From an uncultured Alistipes sp. (GTDB lineage Bacteria; Bacteroidota; Bacteroidia; Bacteroidales; Rikenellaceae): a stretch of 46,567 nt of DNA. A program made the translations under genes and the position numbers. Shown one piece after another: positions 26,954-34,881 of the stretch. The stretch covers positions 1 to 46,567 of the forward strand of contig USBO01000001.1 in the NCBI GenBank assembly GCA_900552955.1, in the 5' to 3' direction. The first letter of the stretch is position 1. The number at the start of each line of letters is the position of its first letter. The notes under the pieces were generated by a model that was not told where the DNA came from, did no database searches, and worked only from the letters and a program-made list of their open reading frames with translations.

Positions 26954-29251
26954 TTACTGCTCCGCAGAGAAGGAATAGGGACGGTCCTGCGGATCGACAC
27001 CCCGCTTCCGGTTGGGCTCCGCAGACATGCGGAAGTCGATCTTCGCACCGTTGCTGAGCGTCTCGTGCGTCAGGTAGTTCTTCGTACTGGTCTTACCGTC
27101 GACTTTCAACTCTTCGACGTAACGCGCGGTCCGGGAGTTGTTCCCGGCGGTAATCTCCAGCGTCTTACCGTTGGCGAGGTGCACGGTCGCCTTTTTGAAG
27201 AGCGGCGAACCCAGGATATACTCGTCCGAGCCGGGGCACACGGGATAGAATCCCAGCGAGGAGAAGACATACCACGCCGAAGTCTGGCCGTTGTCCTCGT
27301 CGCCGCAATAGCCGTCGGGAGCCGCCGTATAGAGCTTATCCATCACCTCGCGGACCCAGTACTGCGCCCGCCACGGTTCGTCGGCCCAGTTGTAGAGGTA
27401 GATCATGTGCTGGATGGGCTGGTTGCCGTGGGCGTAGTTGCCCATGTTCATCACCTGCATCTCGCGGATTTCGTGGATCGGACGGCCGTAGTAGCTGTCG
27501 TCGAAATGCGGCGGAATGGTGAAGACCTCGTTCAGGTTCGCGGTGAAGCGCCCGGGACCGCCCATCAGTTCGACGAGGCCCGCCGGGTCGTGGAACACCG
27601 ACCACGTGTAGTGGAGGCTGTTGCCCTCGGTGAAAGCGTCGCCCCACTTCAGGGGGCTGAACGGCGACTGGAACGTACCGTCCTCGTTGCGGCCCCGCAT
27701 GAGCGACGAACCGGCGTCGTAGAGATTGCGGTAGTTCATCGCGCGCTCCTTGTAAGGGGCGATTTCACACTCGGGCTTGCCCAGCGCACGGCCCAGTGTG
27801 TAGATACACCAGTCGTCGTAGGCGTATTCGAGCGTACGGGCGGCATTCTCGCGGATGCCGACATCGTAAGGCACGTAACCCAGCTTGTTGTAGTACTCCC
27901 AGCCGAGGCGCCCGGTCGACGAAACCGTCGGATGCACGCTTTCGGCGCCGTGCTTGACAGCCTCCCAGAGCGTTTCGACATCGTAATCGCCGTACTTGTT
28001 CGCACCCTTGATCCATGCGTCGGCCACGACCGAAGCCGAATTGTTGCCGACCATGCAGCCGCGGTGGCCCGGCGAGGCCCATTCGGGCAGGAAGCCACTT
28101 TCGAGGTAGGTGTTCACGAGGCCCTCCTGCATCCGGGCATTCATCTCGGGATAAACCAGGTTCAGCAGCGGAAACAACGAACGGAACGTATCCCAGAAAC
28201 CCGTGTCGGTGAATAGGTAGCCCGGGCGGACCGTACCGTCGAAGGGGCTGTAATGCACGCGGTTGCCCGCAGCGTCGATCTCCGAGAGGTCGCGCGGGAA
28301 GAGCACCGAGCGGTAAAGGCACGAATAGAACGTGCGGAGGTTGTCGACATTGTCGTCCTCGATCTCGATACGGCCCAGAACCTCGTTCCAGCGGTCGCGG
28401 CCTGCGGCAACGACGGCATCGAACGAGTCGCCGCCCAATTCGCGGAGGTTCAGTTCGGCCTGCTCCGCGCTGATGAACGACGAAGCGACGCGCAACTGCA
28501 CCTGCTGGCCCTGCCTGGTGCGGAACCCTACGACAGCCCCGGCGTGGTCGGCCGAAGCCTCGGCCGTCCCTTCCGCAAGGAGGCCGTCGGCGACGGCGGC
28601 CACATACTGGAACGGCGTGTCGGATTCGATGACGAACCAGTTGCGGAAATTCGCAGGCACACCGCCCGAGTTCTTGGTCGTATAGCCCACGATATGCCGC
28701 ATATCGGGCAGCACACGGACCTCGGAACCGGAATCGAAGGCGTCGACGACCAGATAGGAGCGTTCGGCCTCGGGATAGGTCAGGCGGAACATCGCGGCAC
28801 GCTCGGTGGGCGTGATCTCCACCGTCACGTCGTGATCGGCGAGATAGGCGCTGTAATAATAGGGCTTCGCCACTTCGGCCTTATGCGAAAACCAACTGGC
28901 GCGGGCGTCCTCGTCGAACACCGGGCCCGAGGTGACGGGCATCAGGGCAAACTGGCCGTAGTCGTTGATCCACGGCGAGGGCTGGTGGGTCTGCTTGAAC
29001 CCGCGGATTTTGTCGTCGGTGTAGGTATAGGTCCAGCCGTTGCCCATCCGGCCGGTCTGGGGCGTCCAGAAGTTCATACCCCACGGGCGCGCGATGGCCG
29101 GGTAGGTGTTACCGGTCGAAAGTTCGTATTTCGACTGCGTACCGACCAGCGTCGAAACATAATCCACCGGATCGGCGGCGGGTGCGGCAGGCTTCGGGCA
29201 GCAGCCGGCCGACAGGACGATTCCCAAAAGGAATGCAAGGGTGCGTTTCAT
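26954..29251 (-). CDS. GH92 alpha-mannosidase, lipoprotein
   Basis: This 765-residue protein has a lipoprotein-type signal (LLGIVLSAGCCPKP). It shows the two-domain GH92 layout: an N-terminal beta-sandwich and an (alpha/alpha)6 barrel with 'VSTLVGTQSKYELSTGNTYPAIARPWGMNFWTPQTG' at the start, FTEGNSLHYTW (about 535, expected general acid Glu) and GDEDNGQTSAWYVFSSLGFYPV (about 645). GH92 enzymes are Ca-dependent exo-alpha-mannosidases. The segment 'GNYAHGNQPIQHMIYLYN' replaces the HGNEPSHH-like sequence I associate with alpha-1,2-specific members, so linkage preference may differ. Its ATG (29251) directly abuts the upstream stop (29252), so translation is probably coupled. It is the last gene of the PUL transcript. 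Confidence 0.93.
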   Translation of the reverse strand: MKRTLAFLLGIVLSAGCCPKPAAPAADPVDYVSTLVGTQSKYELSTGNTYPAIARPWGMNFWTPQTGRMGNGWTYTYTDDKIRGFKQTHQPSPWINDYGQFALMPVTSGPVFDEDARASWFSHKAEVAKPYYYSAYLADHDVTVEITPTERAAMFRLTYPEAERSYLVVDAFDSGSEVRVLPDMRHIVGYTTKNSGGVPANFRNWFVIESDTPFQYVAAVADGLLAEGTAEASADHAGAVVGFRTRQGQQVQLRVASSFISAEQAELNLRELGGDSFDAVVAAGRDRWNEVLGRIEIEDDNVDNLRTFYSCLYRSVLFPRDLSEIDAAGNRVHYSPFDGTVRPGYLFTDTGFWDTFRSLFPLLNLVYPEMNARMQEGLVNTYLESGFLPEWASPGHRGCMVGNNSASVVADAWIKGANKYGDYDVETLWEAVKHGAESVHPTVSSTGRLGWEYYNKLGYVPYDVGIRENAARTLEYAYDDWCIYTLGRALGKPECEIAPYKERAMNYRNLYDAGSSLMRGRNEDGTFQSPFSPLKWGDAFTEGNSLHYTWSVFHDPAGLVELMGGPGRFTANLNEVFTIPPHFDDSYYGRPIHEIREMQVMNMGNYAHGNQPIQHMIYLYNWADEPWRAQYWVREVMDKLYTAAPDGYCGDEDNGQTSAWYVFSSLGFYPVCPGSDEYILGSPLFKKATVHLANGKTLEITAGNNSRTARYVEELKVDGKTSTKNYLTHETLSNGAKIDFRMSAEPNRKRGVDPQDRPYSFSAEQ

Positions 29252-31738
29252 CTATTTTTTGATTTTCGGTTCCAGCATCTTGATCCAGTAACCTCCGACG
29301 ACGGCACGCGCCATGAAACCGCGGCGGTTGGGTTTGTCGGTGAAGAACCAGTCGGACATCGGCACGCGGTCGACGGTCTGGTTCATGAAGTCGTACATCG
29401 GGTCGATGAAACGCTCGAACGTGGCCCTGTCGTCGGCCATCGTCGCGGTCCAGACGATCCAGTCGGCCTTGGTATAGGTCTCACGGTTGTCCAGCGGCAG
29501 GCCGTAGCGGTTCTGCTTTGTCAGGTAGTAGGCCAGTTCCTTCGGAGCAACCTCCTTGGGAAAAACGTTAAGTTTCAGCAGCTTGTCCCACACGAGATTG
29601 TATTTCTGGCTCCACGTGCCGGGCTTGTCGAACGTCAGGCGGTAGTGATCGCCGTCGTCGGCCATTTTCACCCACTCCTTCGCCAGTTCGCGTGCTTTGG
29701 CGGTGTACTTCCCGGCAACGTCGTGCCTGCCCAGCATCTCGGCCATGCGGCCGTAGCAGGCAATGCCGACGATCGCCTTAATCGAAAGATTGGCGTTGTG
29801 GGCGAAGTGGCCCGCGAAATCGTCGGTGCAAAGCTGGTTCTCGGGATCGAGTCCCTTCTCGACAAGGTAGTCGGTCCACGTGGTCAGCACGTCCCAATGC
29901 TTTTCGGCATAGGCAGCGGAGCCCTCCATCGTGCAGACGGCAGCAGTCAGCGCCAGCATGTTGCCGGCCTCCTCGACGGGCATGTCGCCGCCATAGGTCT
30001 GGCCGTTTGCCTGCGGATAGGTTCCCACGTCGTGCGAAGGGAAGGGTTTGGTCCAGCGGCCGCTCTCGCTGTAATAGTAAATATGGTTCATCAATCCTTT
30101 GGCCAACTCGGTATTGTAATACAGGAAGAGCGGCGAAGAGGGATAGGTGATGTCGACCGTACCGATCGAACCGTTGCTGTCGTTCTCCTTCGAAAGCCAG
30201 AGCAGGTCGCCGTTGGGGGCCTTGACCAACTTGTGCGCGGCGATCGACTGGCGGTAAGCCAGCGCGCAGAGTTCGGCGTAGCGGCGGCCTCCGACCGCAG
30301 CAGCCTCCTCCATCAGTTCTTTGTCGAATGCGTAGCACCGTTTGAGTAGCGAAGCGTATTCCTTATCGGCGGCGTTCAGCTCGTCGAAGATCGTGCGCGT
30401 GCCGTCAGCGTTCCAGTAGGGCCGCAGGTTTTCGCCGAAATACTGAATCGACCAGATATCGTCGTAGGCGATCATGATTTTACCCGCAGCGTCCTTGGCA
30501 TCGCCCAGGTCGCGCACGAGCGCCATGCGGGCCGAACTGTTCTCGCCCGAAACGGCAGAAGGATCGGTGGTCCCGGCGATAAAGGCCGAACGCAGGCGGT
30601 CGCTGTTGCCGACCATGCCCCGGGTGTTCTCCTTTTCGGCCGCGAGGTAGAAATAGCCCCAGTCGATGCGCACGTGGTCGCCGCGCTTGGCCAGGATGTT
30701 CTGCTCCTTGCTGCCCGACTTGAGGCAGACGAGTCCGTCCTTCTCGAAGCATTCGCTCTGCGACTCCTGGTAAGGCTGGTCGAGCGCCCAGCGGGGCGAC
30801 GCCTCGACGTAGAGTTCCAGTTCGTGGGGCTTGCCGTCGGCGGAGGTGACGCGGTAGGTCAGGTAGTTGACCGGGCGGCTGATCAGCGCAAGGTCGTCGA
30901 GGAACAACGGCGCCGAGAAGGTCAGTTCCAGGTTGACATCCCCGCACGTGAAGGCATAGTGCGTCTGCGTGGCCTGCACGTCGACGGAGGTCTGCACGGC
31001 GGTCTTTTCGAGCGCCGTCTGCGTCTCTTTCGGGGTCAGCAGGCCGAAGTCCAGCAAACCGTTGCCCACCGGATTGCGGCACTCGGCGGCGATCAGGTTT
31101 TCGCCCTTGCGGAGCGTCGCAACGACGGCTTCGGGGAGTTTCACCATCGCGTTCTTGTTGCAGGTCGAACCGGTATTATGCACTTCGACGCCGTTCACGT
31201 AGAAGACGGCATCGTCGTCGTTGGAAAATTCCAGGAAGATTTGCTTCCCGGCCATATCCTCGTCGAGCGTCACCGTGCGGCGCACCCAGATGTTTTCGGT
31301 CGTCCAGTCGGTCTTGGCCGTAGGTTCGTTGATCTTCGTGCCGAAGGCCCCGCGGTCGCTCTTCCACGAAGCGTCGTCGTAGGAGGGCGCCTTCCAGTCG
31401 CCGGCGGGCTTCACGGTCGTCCAGCGGCCAACCCATTCGCCCTGCTCCGAGGTCGGAACGACAGGCAGCAGTTCGAGGTCCTCAGTGCCCATGAAACGGT
31501 AGGCTACGCCGTCGACCTTCAGGGCGCCGATCAGCGGGAAGTCCTTGCCGGTCCAGTGTTTGACCGAACCGTCGTAGAGATTGTCGGTCATCGACCAGGC
31601 GCTGGTGTAGGGGTCGATCGTAACGAGCGGATAGGCCGGGGCCCGCAGTTCGCTCTTGATAACTTCGCCCGTCGTCGCTCCCTGCCCGGCACAGGCGGCG
31701 GCAGCGAGGGGAATCAGGAATAAAAAGGGATTTTTCAT
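29252..31738 (-). CDS. DUF4965/DUF5127 'glutaminase A'-family protein with a galactose-binding-like insert, lipoprotein
   Basis: This 828-residue protein has a lipoprotein-type signal (LIPLAAAACAGQ). Family signatures are visible: 'RAPAYPLVTIDPYTSAWSMTDNLYDGSVKHWTGKD', 'EWVGRWTTVKPAGDWK', 'LSKENDSNGSIGTVDITYPSSPLFLYYN', 'PFPSHDVGTYPQANGQTYGG', 'MPVEEAGNMLAL' and the C-terminal 'DRVPMSDWFFTDKPNRRGFMARAVVGGYWIKML'. About residues 100-230 form a GH2-like jelly-roll insert (WVRRTVTLDEDMAGKQIFLEFSNDDDAVFYVNG). The family is named after fungal glutaminase A, but its (alpha/alpha)6-type helical domain and PUL context suggest action on glycans; no activity can be assigned. It is 31 bp downstream of the unrecognised enzyme gene and abuts GH92. 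Confidence 0.85.
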   Translation of the reverse strand: MKNPFLFLIPLAAAACAGQGATTGEVIKSELRAPAYPLVTIDPYTSAWSMTDNLYDGSVKHWTGKDFPLIGALKVDGVAYRFMGTEDLELLPVVPTSEQGEWVGRWTTVKPAGDWKAPSYDDASWKSDRGAFGTKINEPTAKTDWTTENIWVRRTVTLDEDMAGKQIFLEFSNDDDAVFYVNGVEVHNTGSTCNKNAMVKLPEAVVATLRKGENLIAAECRNPVGNGLLDFGLLTPKETQTALEKTAVQTSVDVQATQTHYAFTCGDVNLELTFSAPLFLDDLALISRPVNYLTYRVTSADGKPHELELYVEASPRWALDQPYQESQSECFEKDGLVCLKSGSKEQNILAKRGDHVRIDWGYFYLAAEKENTRGMVGNSDRLRSAFIAGTTDPSAVSGENSSARMALVRDLGDAKDAAGKIMIAYDDIWSIQYFGENLRPYWNADGTRTIFDELNAADKEYASLLKRCYAFDKELMEEAAAVGGRRYAELCALAYRQSIAAHKLVKAPNGDLLWLSKENDSNGSIGTVDITYPSSPLFLYYNTELAKGLMNHIYYYSESGRWTKPFPSHDVGTYPQANGQTYGGDMPVEEAGNMLALTAAVCTMEGSAAYAEKHWDVLTTWTDYLVEKGLDPENQLCTDDFAGHFAHNANLSIKAIVGIACYGRMAEMLGRHDVAGKYTAKARELAKEWVKMADDGDHYRLTFDKPGTWSQKYNLVWDKLLKLNVFPKEVAPKELAYYLTKQNRYGLPLDNRETYTKADWIVWTATMADDRATFERFIDPMYDFMNQTVDRVPMSDWFFTDKPNRRGFMARAVVGGYWIKMLEPKIKK

Positions 31739-31769
31739 GTATGAAAGTTAGAAATTAGTAGTTCTCGGT

Positions 31770-33947
31770 TTACCAGCCGATCTCGACGGCCACGCCGTCC
31801 GGATCGTTCTCGAAGCGCAGCCGGTAGGTCCGGCTCGCGGCGTCCCATTCGGCGGGGGCAAAAACCTCCCTGCCACCGACCTTCACGCTCCGGGGCTGCT
31901 TCGGAAGCAGAACGCGGGCCACACAGATGGTTTCGGCAGGACTTTTGGCCACAAAGGCGTAGCTGTGCCCGGTTACTTTCTCGTCGTAGGCCCGGCAGGC
32001 TGCGGCCAACACCTGCGGACGCCGCTTCTGCGCGACACGGCCGACGTTGACGAAAAGGCCCTGTTCGCCCGGACGGATCGTGCGTTCCGTGCAGACGGGA
32101 AGTTCCGGATCGTAGAGGTCGACGAGCGTACCGCGCAGCGTGTAAGGCGCGTCGCCGACGCTTTCGTCGAGCACGGCCACCAGGTCGTAGACGCCGCGCT
32201 GGAGGTAGAAATTATTTTTGAATGTCAGTTCCCCGCCCTTCGCTCGTCCTTCGTAGAGCGATTTGACGGCCCTGATCAGCGGCTCGTCGCCGCCCTTCGC
32301 GAGCACGAACTCCTTGGGATCGGCGCGCAGGATGCAGACCGTGCCTTTGCCGCAGGCATACTCGCCCTGGGGTGCGGCGGCGGGAATGTCCATCTGCGCG
32401 AAGAGGTGGTCGGCGGGCGCGGCATAGGCGTTGCCGCCGCTGTTCCACCACTCGCTCACCGTCTGGAACGGATCGTCGTCACGGCCGCAATAGACCAGCA
32501 CGCCGCCCTTCTTTACCCACTCGGCCAGTTGGGTGTGTGCCTCGGGCGACAGGGGTTTGAGGTTCGAATAGGTCATCAGCAGCACCTTCGTTGCGGCCAG
32601 CGCTTCCCAATAACCCAGGTTTTCGATATGCACGGTCTTCACGGGTACGCCGCGCTTGAGCAGCGGAAGCGTCAGACCGTAGAAGTTGGCCAACTGGGGA
32701 TCTTCGTAACCGGCATGGGTCGGAAAACGCTGGAACATCAGCGAATTGGCCATCAGGACGCTGATTCCGGCGGAACCGGTCAGGCGGTTATCGGTGGCGG
32801 GCATCGAGTTCAAAGCGTTGATCATCACCTGCATCTGCGTCGAATAGTGGCGCGGTATACGCGCTTTTACTTCGCTGTCGCGGCTGGTTTTGTAGAGCCC
32901 TTCGTAGATGCGTTCGGGCCACGGCATCACCTCGTAATCGGCAATCTGGGGATAGAGCAGCTGCGCGGTGAAGGTAGCTTCGTAATTCTTTTTATAGTCG
33001 GCCCAGTCGCGCGCCCGGTCTTCGATCGGGTCGGTCAGGAAGAACATCTTGCGGCCCGTGGGGGCGGTCATCGACTCCATCGAGCCGTATTCGAGGTAGG
33101 CGGTTTCGAAGACGCGCTCGCGAAGCGTGCCGTCGAAGTAGTTCGGTTCGCGCGACGTGCCGGTCCAGACTTGTGCGATATAGCCGTCGACCGAGGGCAG
33201 CGAGGCGAGGCTCGCTTCGGGGCTGACGATCTGCCACTGCGAATAGTTCACCAGCGAGTGGGTCGGGACATAGCATTTCACATCCATGCCCTTGCTCCGG
33301 CCATACTCCTTGGCGTAGGTGAAGACCTCGTTCAGGGCACGGTAGTAGAGGTGGTACTTGAGTTTGTTCGCCAGGTAGGTGTTCTCAGGCGACTCGTGCT
33401 GCGGGCGCCAGTCGAAACCGTAGAAGGCTTTCCATTCGCGTTTGAACGCCTCGCTGTAACCGGCCCGGGCCCAAAACTCGGGTTCCTCCATGAAGATGGC
33501 GTCGATGCCCGCGTCGATCACACGTTTCACATGCCGCTCCTTGAGGTAACGGAGGTAGTTCTCCGACGGAACGATATAGGGCACGAGGTGTCCGTGCCAG
33601 ATCGTATCGCCGCTGCGCTGCACCTGACCTTCGTCGAGATGCCACTCACCGTCCCACTTGCCGGTGAAATAGTCCTGGTATTCGCCCCAGGCGATTCCGG
33701 TCATGAAATGGGTCGTATAACCCCGTTCGCGCCACGAGGCGACGCGGTCTTCGAACGAGATGCGTTTCGAGCGGTCCGAAGGGTTGCCGCCCACGCCGTA
33801 GACCATCACAGCATCGGCACGGTTGTCGATCGTGGGTCTCCACTCGCGGGAGGACTGGAAAGTCGTCTTTACATCGTCGGGCTGCCGCGCTCCGGCCGGA
33901 TAAGCGAAGCCGGCGGCCAGCAGGCAAAAAATCCAAAATTTCTTCAT
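31770..33947 (-). CDS. Putative secreted glycosidase, TIM-barrel plus GATase-like domain, family not recognised
   Basis: This 725-residue protein has a signal peptide (MKKFWIFCLLAAGFAYPAGA). The N-terminal ~390 residues look like a (beta/alpha)8 barrel: 'VMVYGVGG', 'YTTHFMTGIAWGEYQDYF', 'RVIDAGIDAIFMEEPEFWARAGYSEAFKREW' (about 150-173, with acidic residues at a strand end) and 'DVKCYVPTHSLVNYSQW'. About residues 400-560 resemble the Rossmann-like GATase-type domain of GH42-like beta-galactosidases ('KVLLMTYSNLKPLSPEAHTQLAEWVKKGG'). A beta-rich C-terminal domain follows. The position between DUF3823 and the DUF4965 gene implies a role in breaking the PUL substrate. I cannot place it in a named GH family. 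Confidence 0.75.
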   Translation of the reverse strand: MKKFWIFCLLAAGFAYPAGARQPDDVKTTFQSSREWRPTIDNRADAVMVYGVGGNPSDRSKRISFEDRVASWRERGYTTHFMTGIAWGEYQDYFTGKWDGEWHLDEGQVQRSGDTIWHGHLVPYIVPSENYLRYLKERHVKRVIDAGIDAIFMEEPEFWARAGYSEAFKREWKAFYGFDWRPQHESPENTYLANKLKYHLYYRALNEVFTYAKEYGRSKGMDVKCYVPTHSLVNYSQWQIVSPEASLASLPSVDGYIAQVWTGTSREPNYFDGTLRERVFETAYLEYGSMESMTAPTGRKMFFLTDPIEDRARDWADYKKNYEATFTAQLLYPQIADYEVMPWPERIYEGLYKTSRDSEVKARIPRHYSTQMQVMINALNSMPATDNRLTGSAGISVLMANSLMFQRFPTHAGYEDPQLANFYGLTLPLLKRGVPVKTVHIENLGYWEALAATKVLLMTYSNLKPLSPEAHTQLAEWVKKGGVLVYCGRDDDPFQTVSEWWNSGGNAYAAPADHLFAQMDIPAAAPQGEYACGKGTVCILRADPKEFVLAKGGDEPLIRAVKSLYEGRAKGGELTFKNNFYLQRGVYDLVAVLDESVGDAPYTLRGTLVDLYDPELPVCTERTIRPGEQGLFVNVGRVAQKRRPQVLAAACRAYDEKVTGHSYAFVAKSPAETICVARVLLPKQPRSVKVGGREVFAPAEWDAASRTYRLRFENDPDGVAVEIGW

Positions 33948-33972
33948 GGCTGATCGTTATAACAGTCGGTGT

Positions 33973-34032
33973 AAAAAAAAGTTTAAGGTTTAAAGTCAGA
34001 TTCTTAGCGAAGATAACTTTAAACCTTAAACT
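33973..34032 (-). terminator. Intra-operon terminator / attenuator hairpin in the PUL
   Basis: A perfect 17-bp inverted repeat: AGTTTAAGGTTTAAAGT (33980-33996) and its complement (34016-34032), with a 19-nt loop that can pair further (TCTT/AAGA). Read on the minus strand it is followed by a T-run. It lies after the SusC/SusD/DUF3823 genes and before the enzyme genes, so it can partially stop transcription there. Confidence 0.82.
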
Positions 34033-34047
34033 CGTATGCAACAGGTT

Positions 34048-34863
34048 TTACGGAATAATCACTTCCATCGGTTCGCTGTAATTCCAGCGGCGCGTACCGC
34101 TGCCGGCCGGCGTGTCGTAGTTGATGCGCGCGGCGGCACGGACGAAGACCTTGCGGCCCGAGGGAACATAACCCTGCGAGCGGATGACCACGGGCTGACC
34201 CAGGAACTCATTGAAAGCGGAACCCGTGTATTCGAGTTTGCTCGACCAGCGTTCGTCGCGGGCGCGGTAACCCACGCTCGACGAATAGCTGACGAACAAC
34301 TGGATGTCGGTCACGTTGAGGAACTCGTCCTTCCAGCCGCCCATCGGCTCGATCTTCTCGCGGAAGATCGCGTCGGAAACGCCGCGCGTCACGCGGACCT
34401 TGGCCGAAATCTTACCGTCGCTGACCATCGGATAGTCCACGAACTCGACGTTGAGGAAAGGTTCGACCTCGAAGCGGACGTTCTTCACGCCGCTGATTTG
34501 CAGCGTCTGCGTCTCGTCGGCCAGAGGCACGCCGCGCTCGTCCTCGCGGACCAGCGGAATGAACGGACCGTCGACGCGGACGTTGTATTCCCCCTTGAAG
34601 ACCTTCGTGTTCTGGAACGTTCCGTCGGGCATGCAGAAAAAGTCGGGATTGGGCTGGACGTTTTCACCCCAACTCAGTTCCAGCAGGCGCACGCGAATGC
34701 CCTCGCTGCCCTGGTCAGTCAGCACGGGTTTGCCCGTGGCCACGTCGACCACTTCGCCGCGCAGCGTTTCGGCAGGCTCGTCGTAGTTGTCGACCTTGAA
34801 AATCTCGCACGAAGTGAAAGCGAGCGAAGCGCACAATAAACTGTATAATGCTATCTTTTTCAT
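34048..34863 (-). CDS. DUF3823 family surface lipoprotein (SusE/F-position glycan-binding candidate)
   Basis: This 271-residue protein has a lipoprotein signal (LCASLAFTSCEIF). DUF3823 features are 'DNYDEPAETLRGEVVDVATGKPV', 'DQGSEGIRVRLLELSW', 'FFCMPDGTFQNTKVFKGEYNV' and 'FEVEPFLNVEFVDYP'. The N-terminal half is a carboxypeptidase-regulatory-like/transthyretin-like beta-sandwich. DUF3823 proteins commonly follow SusD in PULs, where outer-membrane lipoproteins at this place usually bind the glycan. It is 18 bp downstream of susD. Glycan specificity is not visible. Confidence 0.85.
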   Translation of the reverse strand: MKKIALYSLLCASLAFTSCEIFKVDNYDEPAETLRGEVVDVATGKPVLTDQGSEGIRVRLLELSWGENVQPNPDFFCMPDGTFQNTKVFKGEYNVRVDGPFIPLVREDERGVPLADETQTLQISGVKNVRFEVEPFLNVEFVDYPMVSDGKISAKVRVTRGVSDAIFREKIEPMGGWKDEFLNVTDIQLFVSYSSSVGYRARDERWSSKLEYTGSAFNEFLGQPVVIRSQGYVPSGRKVFVRAAARINYDTPAGSGTRRWNYSEPMEVIIP

Positions 34864-34881
34864 AATCTGCGTATCTTAAGG

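Noticed and set aside
28253..30349. 698-residue plus-strand frame opposite GH92/DUF4965
   Set aside because: Antisense to conserved enzymes and without any recognisable domain.
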